Positions 9,675-21,957 of a stretch of DNA of 64,000 bases are shown in pieces. The stretch comes from Beroe forskalii. Taxonomy: Eukaryota > Ctenophora > Nuda > Beroida > Beroidae. Numbering within the stretch: the first letter of the stretch is position 1; each line of letters starts with the position of its first letter. The notes under the pieces are model-generated. The model did no database searches, had not been told where the DNA came from, and saw only the letters and a program-made list of their open reading frames with translations. The position numbers and the translations under genes are program-made. Where the stretch lies: the NCBI GenBank assembly GCA_011033025.1, contig WFMF01000009.1:992001-1056000 (forward strand), read 5' to 3'.

Positions 9675-12600
9675 CTACAGGCCCTTGTTGAAGAAGACCA
9701 AGTCCCCACTTGGCTTACATCCAGCCTCCAGCTTATCAGCAGGAAGGGAGAGTTGTTGGGGGAATGCCCCCACTGCCAGGGGACACCCCACGTACAGACC
9801 CAGACTTGAGAGGATCACGGTGACAGGCAGACGAGATTTGGGGAACCTGAGTTAGGATAGGATGGGTCATGGGGGACAGGCAGACGAGACTTGGGGAACC
9901 TGAGTTGGGGTAGGATGGGTCATGGGGGACAGGCAGATGAGACTTGGGGAACCTGAGTTGAGTTAGAATGGATCATGGGGTAAAGGGGAGCTGATATGGG
10001 ATATTCCTGACAAGAGTTGATTTATACGTAGATGTAAACGCGACACGTCCATTGTTCAATGGACAATACCTCTATCTAGCTCAGCTTCCAAACAATCTGG
10101 ATTCCTAGAGCCTAACAAAGAAACTCTCAAGTTCTCAAAAATCAATATTTTACCCTTCCAAATCTCGACAAAACCTCAAAGGTCAGACAGCACTTTGAAA
10201 CTAGAAACCTCCCAGCTTTGCCCCCACTACTGACTACTGAATGAGACCACGCAGGCTAATCAGAATGTACGGTCTCATCAATCCCCAATACCTACTGAGC
10301 TCCTCACTAAGCAAATAAATCATATCTCCCCAGAGTGCAGGACAGTGTACCATTACAAGTTCATGTGAGTGAGGGACTCTGGTCAGTGATTGGAGAGATA
10401 CCGTTACAGGTTTCTGACAAATTGAAAGCCGACTATGTGTATTAGCATATTCTCAGAATACGAATTAGGATGAAAATGCTACCTACAACAAATGCTACTC
10501 AACGTGTTGAAAATATACTTACAGTCTAAGGAATTTAAAGGGCATTATGACTTTATGAATATAATTTTATTAAAATTTTACATGAACGCGGGAAAAAGCT
10601 GAAAATCAAAAAAGAGTTTTCAAGAAATACCAAGTTACCAATCATCAATAATGACCTTTGGACTCGTTGAAACTTTGAAAGGAAGGCTCATGCAACAAAT
10701 CGCCCACAGTGTTACAAGAGGAGAAGTTAATCTAGAGATATAAGTTGTGAAGGAGATGACCCTGGTACACTTTAGGAGGTAGAGGCAAGAGAGGGGCTAT
10801 TTCAAACTTTTTAACGAGATTGAAAACGTACGGATTGGACAATGGCGAATTAAATCAGGCGTCACGTGCGTCGGACGGGAGAGAGGTCCTTGAATATGAC
10901 TCTCTCATAACTTCATGAGATATATATTGCAAATCCAGTCGGATATGCTTAGCTTGTGTTACTATGGTTCTAAAATGATAAATATTATATCACACTTTTA
11001 GTCTTTATCACACGTAAGGATTGTGCACGCTGTCTGGCTAGATTTGGGGTCACGATCGACATGTGAACAAATTAAGAAATGGGAAGTCAATAAATACTTG
11101 TATTCTAGCGAGATTTAACCTCTAAACAACCTATAAATTAAATAATCCGGCCATATCACAAGAAATCTCCATAAAACCAATACGATTCTCTGTATGCCTG
11201 CATACCTACCTGTAGTTTAGGACGGCCCAGTCAAAACATAATTCTAATTAAATGGCATGGCAGCATCAAACGTTGTGAATACAATTGGAGCAATGGAATA
11301 CTAGCTATTCAAGAACCTCGCTAATAAGGGTAGTGCAAAATTTGGAGATTTTCCGAAAAAATCACCACATTTCAATCCGATGAAAATTTCCATGTGTTCG
11401 CAGCTTCAAAATTTCGATCACCACAATCTTAGCCCATATAAAATCCCTCATAGGCTATAATACATGTCCTTCTACCACGACTGACATAAACAAACACCAA
11501 TAAGACGCCAAAGTATAAACTAATATATCGGCCCTTCGGCACGCAGACCAATCGCGAGCGGATATTATTATATGATATATATTATTAAAGTATTAATAAC
11601 TTAATACTACGGCACGGCATGATGATCGAAACTTCAAACACTATATTATTATACTTGATAAGAGCTATTGCTGGCACTATATAAATGAAACTGGTGAGTC
11701 CCAATCATGAATTTGATATCAGCAATTTCTAAGGACGTAAGGTCATGATCAAAACAACATGTAAACTTGAGGTGATCTAAATATAATCCCAAGATGAGTA
11801 ATTTACCCCACGCGAAGCTGACTACACTGTATTATATTTAGGAGCATCATGTATTGATATATATTACGAGACGCGAAACAGTAAACACTTGAACACGTAC
11901 TGTAACGGAGAAACCATACAAACAAGCCATGTAGACAGTCATTTAGTTTCGAACAGACACCGGACAGCGCAACCAAACTTCAGGGAAACAGACATACAGA
12001 CAGACAGGTTCTAATAAAGTAATAAATATATCTCGACCCGACACACACACTACACAGCTCAGAGATGAGAGATCGGTATCAGTGAAAGCTGCTGCGTGTG
12101 TAATATCAGCGAGCACTGAGCAGCGTCACGAGCCGATGAAATTAAATTAATGAACGTGTGCAATAAGGTGGCACTGATATATACCCATGCAGTCGAACAT
12201 ACAGTCAGATAAACATACAGTCAGATAAACATACAGACATGCGAACACACATTCAGGCGAACATACAGTCAGGCGAACATACAGTCAGATAAACATACAG
12301 TCAGATAAACATACAGTCAGGTGAACATACAGTCAGGCGAAAATACAGTCATGCGAACATACAGTCAGGCGAACATACAGTCAGATAAACATACAGTCAG
12401 ATAAACATACAGTCAGGCGAACATACAGTCAGGCGAACAGACAGTCAGGCGAACATAGAGTCAGGCGAACATACAGTCAGGCGAACATACAGTCAAATAA
12501 ACATACAGTCAGTCGAACATGCAGTCAGGCGAACATACAATCATACAGTCAGGCGTACATAGGCGTACATACAGTCAGGCGAACATACAGTTAGGCGAAA

Positions 12601-15600
12601 ATACAGTCAAATAAACATACAGTCAGTCGAACATGCAGTCAGGCGAACATACAATCATACAGTCAGGCGTACATAGGCGTACATACAGTCAGGCGAACAT
12701 ACAGTTAGGCGAAAATACAGTTAGGCGAACATGCAGTCAGGGGAACATACAGTCAGGGGCGTAGCCAGGGGGAGGCGGCTGTCTCCCCCTTTTTGGACAG
12801 ATGATATGAAAATTTTGTTAATTTTGATAAAATGGGAGCTTTGAGCCGACAAATTAAAACCTTAAAAAGGTTTTGAATTTAAATCGCCGCCCCCTTTTCA
12901 GACATCTGGCTACGCCCCTGCATACAGTCAGGCGTACATACAGTCAGGCGAACATAAAGTCAGGCGAACATACATTCAGAACGAACATACATTCAGAACG
13001 AACATGCAGTCAGGCGAACCTGTGCACACTGCACATCGCGCGAGCAATATTCAAAATAAAAGGGCATGTAACAGAGCCAAGGCAGTCATTATCAATGTTT
13101 ACTTGAGCATGGCAAGCCCCTCAATTGCCAAGACACTTCGTTTCACTGAAGTAATATGCCCACATTCATCATACGTGCAATAATATCACACTGGTCACTG
13201 GACATGATAAACATTACAAATAATAAAACTGGAGCAACGTTTGAACTTTCGATGGACACCAGAGATCGTTTATATAAACATTTTACTATTTTATATACAC
13301 AATTTTTTGATTTGATTGATTTGTGAATGTGTTGCTTTACATTTATATCGGTCGGTATAAACACTTCATTTCAACTGGAGGGGCCACACCACGCCCATCC
13401 GTGATTAATAAGCTATTCGTAAAGTCAGGACACAAGAGAAGGGCCATGTTACTATGTTAATATGAAATGCCCAAGGAAATCCTAGAATACACGATGAGAG
13501 ACTACTCGGAGGCCGTCAGGTACAGGTATAGACGGTCATAGAGATTCCCACTGCGGCGGCCAGTAGTTGGGGCAACTGTTAATGTAATTAGTAGAGAGAG
13601 AGAGGTGCAGGCGCTACGAGATTAATATTGATTTGATGAAGTATATTGAGCTAGCATCGTCACCAGACTGCTGCTGCTGCCGTGGTGGAACTGGCATGGA
13701 ATATCAGCTCACTTGACAAATGCCAGGACACGCCAAACACCCTATAGCTATAGAACGTCCTAGAGGGATGCTGGATGCAGATATGTGTGATAAGTACAGC
13801 TTCTTTGAAAGTTTGAATGCAGAAGGATAATTAAAAGGTTCAGCAAAAGTCAAGAGATCTCAAGAAGTTCGAGTGCCAGTGTTTGATTATTTGAACATAA
13901 TACTCGAGCCCATGTTTCGCACAGAATTTATAATCCCAGTGCTATGCAGCAATTCAATAGGATCGCACAGTCCTTCCTTACTGTCCTCCTCGGCTGCTAT
14001 TGAACCAGACAATTTCATCTATTGGATCCAAGGTCACGGGCCAGGCGGAAGAATAGGGCAATGGATTGTAATCTACGAGCAGACAATATCAGCCGGGCTA
14101 TTTGCAGGAGACACCACCAACTCATCAATCAGAATACCTAGGTACCGCTTCATCAAATCAGCATTGAATCATCCAGCCTCCGCGTGTGTGCAAGGCAGGT
14201 TCAACCTTGTCAATTAACCATCATTAAACATTGAAATGATGTCACTATATGGGCCACTTCATACTTATTACTCATGCCCTGACACTGGGTTTCCAGTAGC
14301 TGTACCTTAGACATCCCAAATTCTTTGAACTTTTCATTAATCGAGCATTTTGCACAAATGCACAAATGATAACCGACGGCCGACGGGATTGTAAATTTAC
14401 AACAGGTTTCCCAAACCCCAATTATCATTAATCATTAGATTATCAAAAGTAATTACAAATTTAGATACAGCAGTAACGGAAGTAAAAACAAACGGTAGCC
14501 GTCTGCCAAACTTTCATCACACGTGATTCCCTAGTTCGATGTGCTCGACCGACTTTTGAATGATGAATCTACAACCAACTTGACAACAAAAGCACTATTG
14601 AAAATGACATAGGCCACTGAAGCGCATTATTATATGCCCATATACTATGACGAAGCACCACAAAATTTCTGGCAAAAAGCTGCATCTCTTACATCACAAA
14701 GAGTAATCACTAATCAGTTGAGGTCGCCATTTCGGGGGAATGCGGCTATAAATTTGCATAAAGAAAAAATCATCAAGTAAGACGCCAGGGAGAGCCAATT
14801 AATTTGTAAAACTGCTATGGGCTCTCTGTCAGCTCTAAAATGAAAATGCTTTGTGCCATTGCGAGCGTCTCTTCATCATTCAAAATGAAAGCAGCAAAAT
14901 TACTCCTGAAGGGGCAATTTTTGTAGCAATCTAAAATTTTCTCGTTCCACGGAATATCCCAAACCGAGCCCCACGGAAAATCTGTGACCCAATCTCTACT
15001 TTTCGTTAGAAAAGTGATAATTCACAGCACCACCCACTTAGCACTTTATACCTACCTCGTAAAGAGGTTACTGATCTTCTCGATTATCAGGACCCCCACG
15101 GGAGGAAACACAAAGACAGGTACTGGCATGATGATCCGTGATAGAGCTGTGTAGAGGATAGCGTGACGTGCAGCAGCGTGCGAGACTCCCGCACTCGACC
15201 CGTCAGCGTTAAAAACCTCGATCCCTGAAGGTGGAGAGATGTTCACGTTTCACGGTTTCTTGGCGATAGTATATCGCCAATATAGCTCACCGATACCTCT
15301 TAACCGCTTACTGTATCGCCACGATAGGGCGAGTAAGTGGCCGCGGTAAACTATTTGAGCCTCATGTATCCACTTGAGATGCTAGCAGTAGCAGAGGGTT
15401 TAATCGTTATTATTTGAAGGCCTCACCATTGAACAATTCCCCGTTCCTCATCAGTATCATGTTGAGCGTGTTGGCAGAGGCAACAGCTGGAAACGGCAGG
15501 AAGGTCCCCAGAGTCCGCTTCACTGAGGCGCTTATCCTTGGGGAGTTTGATGGGATACCATGGTGTGTTGAACAAGGAGCGATCACGTCATATTATGCCT

Positions 15601-18600
15601 ACTCAAGAATTGTATTGCAGTCATTGCGGTCAATGACCGTAGTCAGTTATTTACAAAATGTCAGTCATTCTCGTATGGTTTACACCGTTCCAGATCCCCT
15701 CTACCTACTTATATAGCCGATCACCCAACGTCAAACCTTAATTACTTCTATAAAACAAATCAAACCTTGGAGAGTTGGTGATGGCGTTTCTCAGGACAGA
15801 AGCCACAGTGACGGCAGCCCCCACGGCCCCCACGTACCCTCCAACCATCTGGGCAGTGCTGGTCTTCAAACTAGCGTTACGGTTGCAGTAGTTAAACCCT
15901 GCAAAACAAATCGTTGATCCTAAAATCCTAACGACTAAATTACTAGAATACTAATAGACTTGACAGTAATTGTCCATCATGAAAGCCATTGGGATATCAC
16001 GAGAATCGAACCCGAATCTTCTGATCGCGAGCTTGTTACCCTTACACCATTGATTACCTGCGTTAATGCTCTGATTGACGACCTGGTAGAAGGAGCCCAG
16101 GAGCGCTGAGTTGCCGGGCATCACCATGAGAGCACACACCGGCACACTGGCCAGTATCATCCCCGGCATAGAGAAGACGGCTGGTACTACGTGCCCAGTG
16201 TCGGGATGGATCCGGGCGTACACTGCGTACTGGGCCCTCCAGAGATCCCGAACTGAAGGGATACTGTGAAAAATGAGATTTTGGGAATTGATATCCAAGG
16301 TACACTCTATGAAATGCATCCTTGCATATCGGTTGTATTGAAATCGGAAGATGTGGGCTATCAAGGTTAACTTGGCAACAAACAAGGAAAGAAATGAACA
16401 GAAGTAGCAAATTATATTGATTATAAATCCTCAATAAGTCACTAAGAAGTAAGTGAGCCTCAAGAGTCAAGACATACACTGACACTGGTGTCAAGATGTA
16501 TACGTTGACACTGATGTCAAGACATACGTTGACACTGATGTCAAGGCATACGCTGACATTGGTGTCAAGTCACATACTGACACTGGTGTCAAGGCATACG
16601 CTGACACTGGTGTCAAGGCATGCGCTGACACTGGTGCCAAGGCATACGTTGACACTGGTGCCAAGGCATACGTTGACACTGATGTCAAGGCATACGCTGA
16701 CATTGGTGTCAAGTCACATACTGACACTGGTGTCAAGGCATACGCTGACACTGGTGTCAAGGCATGCGCTGACACTGGTGCCAAGGCATACGTTGACACT
16801 GGTGCCAAGGCATACGTTGACACTGGTGCCAAGGCATATGCTGACACTGATGTCAAGGCCTGCGCTGACACTGGTGTCAACCCATACGCTGACACTGGTG
16901 TCAAGGCAGAAGCTGACACTGATGTCAAAGAATACGCTGATACTGGTGTCAAGGCATACGCTGACACTGGTGTCAAGGCATACGCTGACGCTGGTGTCAA
17001 GGCATACGCTGACGCTGGTGTCTAAGCATACGCTGACACCGATGTCAAGGCATACGCTGACACTGATGTCAAGGCATACGTTGACACGGGTGTCAAGGCC
17101 AGCGCTGACATTGGTGTCGAGGCATGCACTCACACTGGTGTCAAGGCCTATGCTGACACCGATGTCAAGGTCTACGCTGACACTGATGTCAAGGCATACG
17201 CTGACACTGATGTCAAGGCATATGCTGACACTGATGTCAAGGTATACGCTGACACTGGTGTCAAGGCATACGCTGACATTGGTGTCAAGGCATACGCTGA
17301 CACTGGTGTCAAGGCATACGCTGACGCTGGTGTCAAGGCATACGCTGACGCTGGTGTCTAAGCATACGCTGACACCGATGTCAAGGCATACGCTGACACT
17401 GATGTCAAGGCATACGTTGACACGGGTGTCAAGGCCAGCGCTGACATTGGTGTCGAGGCATGCACTCACACTGGTGTCAAGGCCTATGCTGACACCGATG
17501 TCAAGGTCTACGCTGACACTGATGTCAAGGCATACGCTGACACTGATGTCAAGGCATATGCTGACACTGATGTCAAGGCATACGCTGACACTGGTGTCAA
17601 GGCATACGCTGACATTGGTGTCAAGGCATACGCTGACACTGGTGTCAAGACCTACGCTGACACTGATGTCAAGACATGCGCTGACAGTTGACACTGATGT
17701 CAACGCAAGAGTTGAAACTGGTGTCAAGTCATACGTTGACACTGGTGTCAGGGCATACGTTGACAAAGTGACAATGGTGTCAAGTTATACGCTGACACTG
17801 GTGTCAAGGCATACGCTGACACTGATGTCAAGGCAAACGCTGACACTGATGTCAAAGAATACGCTGATACTGGTGTCAAGGCATAAGCTGACACTGGTGT
17901 CAAGGCATACGCTGACGCTGGTGTCAAGGCATACGCTGACGCTGGTGTCTAAGCATACGCTGACACCGATGTCAAGGCATACGCTGACACTGATGTCAAG
18001 GCATACGTTGACACGGGTGTCAAGGTCTGCGCTGACACTGGTGTCGAGGCATGCACTCACACTGGTGTCAAGGCCTATGCTGACACCGATGTCAAGGTCT
18101 ACGCTGATACTGATGTCAAGGCATACGCTGACACTGATGTCAAGGCATATGCTGACACTGATGTCAAGGCATAGTGCATACGCGGACACTGGTATCAAGA
18201 CCTACGCTGACACTGATGTCAAGACATGCGCTGACAGTTGACACTGATGTCAACGCAAGAGTTGAAACTGGTGTCAAGTCATACGCTGACACTGGTGTCA
18301 GGGCATACGTTGACAAAGTGACAATGGTGTCAAGTTATACGCTGACACTGCTGTCAAGGCATACGCTGACACTGATGTCAAGGCAAACGCTGACACTGAT
18401 GTCAACCATATTTTCTAATAAAATTTTCAATTTCAATTTCAAAGCAAGAAAGTACCCGGGTGTTTTTGAGCTTGTCCCTCTTTATAATGTTCGTTTAGAG
18501 CAAGTTTACACTCATCCAGCTGTGAGGAACTGTACAGAATGTACTTAGGATGCACCTGAAGATAAAACATTTTCCAGTAATTGGTACAAGGGTTGTCGAT

Positions 18601-18852
18601 ACATAAGGACTGCAGCAGTTATATTTAATGACATTGATACTGCAGGAACATACTTGAAATAGGTTTTCATCATTCGTCAGGTCCCAGCAGAGCTCTTTGC
18701 AATGGAGAGCTGCCACTGTCACTCGCGTAAGCGGTGTCGTGTGGTCTGGATTTTGCACAAAAATATTGACAGGAGTTTACCTGGGCAATGAAATGCTTCA
18801 AGCGTCCACTGAGCGTGTTCTGGTCCCACCTGGGCTGTCCCACATGATACAT
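9675..18852 (-). CDS. Sideroflexin, seven exons
   Basis: Sideroflexins are multi-pass inner mitochondrial membrane carriers; SFXN1 and SFXN3 import serine for one-carbon metabolism. Exons by splice signal, minus strand: 18781-18852, 18456-18555, 16058-16252, 15766-15898, 15427-15536, 15056-15224, 9675-9846. They total 951 bases (316 residues plus stop), the usual family length, and every junction keeps phase. Family landmarks in order: N-terminal PRWDQNTLSGRLKHF, the family signature HPDTG (exon 3), VVNQSINAGFNYCNRN across exons 3-4, PFPAVASANTLNM (exon 5), AARHAILYTALSR and a PVPVFVFPP membrane segment (exon 6), and the C-terminal FFNKGL (exon 7). The start is the ATG at 18850-18852, giving a short N-terminus as in the family. 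The paralogue class is not decided. Intron 2 carries the large 24-bp minisatellite and intron 6 a 16-bp minisatellite. Confidence 0.95.
9819..9978. repeat. 53-bp repeat, three copies, over the last sideroflexin splice acceptor
   Basis: The copy nearest the exon (about 9819-9872) contains the 3' splice site and first codons of the terminal sideroflexin exon. Two more copies (about 9873-9925 and 9926-9978) lie in the intron and keep both the acceptor (CAACTCAG on the minus strand) and the following coding-like bases. 53 is not a multiple of three, so use of one upstream acceptor would shift the frame. Confidence 0.85.
12187..13019. repeat. 16-bp minisatellite (ACAGTCAGGCGAACAT) in sideroflexin intron 6
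   Basis: Dozens of 16-base units vary at a few positions (AGGCGAAC, AGATAAAC, AGTCGAAC), with a locally duplicated block (two similar stretches near 12495-12600 and 12605-12710). There are no unique spacers between the units. The array is interrupted by a MITE at 12754-12920. Confidence 0.9.
12754..12920. mobile_element. hAT-type MITE with 8-bp target duplication
   Basis: The element begins CAGGGGCGTAGCCAGG and ends in the inverted CTGGCTACGCCCCTG. It is flanked by a perfect 8-base direct repeat, CATACAGT, at 12746-12753 and 12921-12928. Ends of the CAGGGGCG type plus an 8-bp duplication are the hallmark of hAT elements. At 167 bp it has no coding capacity. Confidence 0.92.
15992..16057 (-). 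mobile_element. tRNA-like SINE fragment abutting a sideroflexin splice donor
   Basis: On the minus strand a Pol III A-box-like TGGTGTAAGGG is followed by a B-box GGGTTCGATTCTC at tRNA-like spacing, ending in GATATCC. The 5' side does not pair well with that end, so a functional tRNA is unlikely. It starts right at the donor of sideroflexin exon 3 (16058). A tRNA-derived SINE head or degenerate tRNA copy fits best. Confidence 0.55.
16470..18405. repeat. 24-bp minisatellite with higher-order repeats in sideroflexin intron 2
   Basis: About 80 units of the type CATACGCTGACACTGGTGTC plus AAGG. The core GACAC-YR-GTGTC is a near-palindrome. A variant TCTAAGC recurs at 17021 and 17357, 336 bases apart (14 units). 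A block starting at 17647 recurs at 18197, 550 bases apart, including the same aberrant units (ACAGTTGACACTG, AAAGTGACAATGG). Because 24 is divisible by three, several frames stay open on both strands for hundreds of codons without being genes. Confidence 0.95.
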
Positions 18853-21800
18853 CCCTAAACTTGTTATGGTTCATATTTTATCTGTGCTACGGCAAAATTG
18901 TGCTTTGTATTGTGCTATCACGATTTAATATTATGCTTAGGTTTATTAATGCAAAACTTTAAAAAATATCACTACAGCATTCTCTTTCTACTAGAATAGT
19001 AATTCACAACAGGATAGTCTTGAAATAAAAGAGACTAAAAATATTTTCCTAAAAATAGTTAGAGTTAAAAACTTTTCTTTATTCCCTGAACCCTGACAAA
19101 ATATCATCAATAAATTGAAACTTTATCAGTTAAAAATCATCACACTGTCTGCTTTAAGATATAATTATTATGTCAAGGTAAAATGTCAAATAAATTTATT
19201 AATCAATCAATAGGTATTCTTTTCAAACAAAAGTCTATGTTTATCTAATTAATATAAAACCTATCTGATGAGCAGCTGATAATCATAAAAATCCTATAAT
19301 TCTGGCATAATTAGCATTTGGTATTAGTAATTGATTAGCTCCTAACAGTTCAAAGCAGATCACCAATACTGACACCTCAAACATTCTCAAATATGTCAGC
19401 TCTCGGCTCGCAGCTACATTTTTGCATCATTCCTTCTCCTTCTTTTGTTGTTTCTCTTCCCTCTTAGCGTGGCTTTTCACCCAAATGTTGTTTGCTTCGT
19501 ACCCTAGCCATGTGGCTACTATGTGACATATGATCGTAAATTTGCTACTCTCCGTCCTGAAAGTATTACCGCATTATTCAATGAAGATAATGACGATAAG
19601 CTTTTGACTACAATTATCTCGTATCAGTTATATATCGTTTATTTAACTTCAATTTCTTGGATTTACAGTGGCTCAATAATATCAAGAGTTTTTAAATCGG
19701 AATGAATAAGGATGACAGATTGTCGAATAGAGCGGACACGGTTTTTACCTTACATCGAATTCAAGTGGAAACAATTCCATTTGTTAACAATTCTAATTTG
19801 ATAATAATTCTAGTTGACAAACGGATAGCATCACCTGAAATAATGCCAATTTGCCCAGAGATAACATGCAAATATGGCCCATACAAAGACACGATTGGAG
19901 AAGACGGGATCCACCGGGGAATGGACCCAGAGCCTGTAGGCGAAACCTATCAGAGCACACCACACTCCTGATATCCCAACACAATGAACCAACAAGCAGC
20001 AAACTGAAACATTCAATACTGAAATGGGAATTATGGCAAAAATACATTACTGGAAGTGAAGAAAAACGGAGATGGCAATAAAAAGGCTTCATTCGGCGTG
20101 TGTTATGAGTCACACAAACCCATAAGCGAGGAAGAAATCGCAAGTATTCGAATTGAATTCTAGACTTATATTCATGCTATACCACTCTTGTTGTGATGCG
20201 TTCTTATCAGTCAAAACTGCCGTAATTTTATACAAGTTTACCTGTATTATATAAAAACTTGCTGATATGAGCTGTAACTAGACTTATGTCTAATCCTCTA
20301 ATGCAATCAGGTACTTTACCTATCTGGACAGAGAATAGTAAGTAGAGACACGCAGCAGTGAATGCACAGAAATCCGGAATGGTATTGAACACACGCAGTA
20401 CAGTAAAACACCAGCAGCATAAAGCTAGTAGAAGCATACCATAGTTAATCTGAGGAAATTTACATTTTACTTTATTTAAAGTTGAGACAACTTAAGATGA
20501 CAAGCAACTGTTCTGGGACTCAAAAGATTATGAGTCAATGAGATGAATTAGAAATAATGATTGATGAATGATTATTAATAAATTCTTGGGCAATAATGCA
20601 GCACTTACTGCAATCCGGGTAACAGCTACTGTAGAAAAAACACACAACACAACTACATTTCGTCTAGTTATTACCTGTATATCGTAGGTGTTGCCATTGT
20701 AGGTTAAAATGTCCTTGATATGTTCCATATAATAATTGAGAGTGTCCATTGTTTGGTTACTTGACTCAATACATTACATGTTATTGTTAACTGTGCAACA
20801 TAATTAACTTGCAACACTTATCAACATTAACCACAAATTCCTTAATTTTTGTGACAGCAAGCAATAGAGGTAAATTGATTTGAAGTTTAAAGTTGGCCTG
20901 GATCTCTCAGATGTGTACGTCTCATACTCTAAGAGGCTAAGAGCTCGAGGAATTTAATTAGATAGGTCCATTTATTCATCTATATTAGAAGACATATTAG
21001 ATATGAATTTTATAATGTCAAAACTTCATATAATCTGAAAAGTGACACGAATATAGATTATCCAAATCTAATAGTTTAATTTAAACTCTACAGACTGATA
21101 TATTTGCTAGAAATTCTTACATACACATTACACATGATATCAACATAAGTCATAGATTGTAACATTGACACTGATCTGAATAGGTTTATTAATACAATTT
21201 TATAGGTAGAAATTTAATCTTATTCGAAACTTTTTATAAAGCTCTGACTTAACAACATTTAGGAATACTCAAAAAGTGACACGAATACTGCATAGATTAT
21301 CCAAATCTAGGTAATAGTTTAATTTAACTCTACAGACTGATATATTCGCTAGAAATTCTTACATACACATTACACATGATATCAACATAAGTCAAAGAAT
21401 GTTTCATTGACACTGATCTGAATAGGTTTATTGATACAATTTTATAGAAATTTAATCTCAATCGAAACTTTTTATAAAACTCTGACTTAACTACATTTAG
21501 AAATATTCAAAATACTATTATCATGACTCACATTTTAGTCCACAAAATATAACATGATACATAAATTATATAAGCATCAATACAATAATTAGCTCAACAT
21601 TATTTAACTTATTTAAGGTTATACAATGATTAGTAGGGGAGTTGCATATTAACATGTCATGATATTACAATATTTCTTATCATTATTAAGAATTGCATTG
21701 TTTTAAAATTATACCAGTATATGAAAGATAACAGCTTTATCTGTTTGAAGTAGTTCTTTAGATATAAAGTTCAACTTTATAATATGTTCTGAGTTCTCTG

Positions 21801-21877
21801 ATATAGTAACAAAACTGAAAAAAACTAATTATAAAAAGCTAGATATACCTATAACATATCATCAAAGTCACTTAAAA
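18853..21877. other. Intergenic stretch between sideroflexin 5' end and carbonic anhydrase 3' end
   Basis: AT-rich, with no convincing exon. It must include the sideroflexin promoter, of which no specific element is recognised. It contains one direct duplication (listed separately). Confidence 0.5.
21038..21508 (+). repeat. Direct tandem duplication, period about 234 bp
   Basis: The block beginning GTGACACGAATA at about 21041 is repeated from about 21275 with scattered substitutions and small indels. Both copies carry the CTACAGACTGATATATT and GACACTGATCTGAATAGG words in the same order. No coding content. Confidence 0.85.
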
Positions 21878-21883
21878 TTTATT
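21878..21883 (-). promoter_or_regulatory. Poly(A) signal of the carbonic anhydrase gene
   Basis: TTTATT on the plus strand is AATAAA on the minus strand, 75 bases past the stop codon at 21958-21960. Confidence 0.6.
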
Positions 21884-21957
21884 AATATAACACAAGCTAC
21901 TAAGAAGAATAAGAATATTTATAAATCTGATTATCTGCTTCATGGTCTAATACAGAT

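Noticed and set aside
12187-13019. CRISPR-like short repeat array
   Set aside because: The 16-bp units are contiguous, without unique spacers, and the context is an animal intron. It is a minisatellite.
13873-14217. Plus-strand 114-codon open frame
   Set aside because: It lies within sideroflexin intron 6, has no family resemblance and no supporting splice context.
15992-16057. Functional tRNA gene
   Set aside because: A- and B-box motifs are present, but the 5' side does not form a proper acceptor stem with GATATCC. Kept only as a tRNA-like SINE fragment.
16496-18241. 581-codon open frame (and long minus-strand frames) over the 24-bp array
   Set aside because: The unit length is divisible by three, so frames stay open on both strands by repetition alone. 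The stretch lies in an intron of sideroflexin, and the repeat shows no codon-level constraint.
19702-20143. Overlapping open frames on both strands
   Set aside because: Neither frame shows domain features, and the codon pattern is not convincing. Treated as chance in an intergenic stretch.
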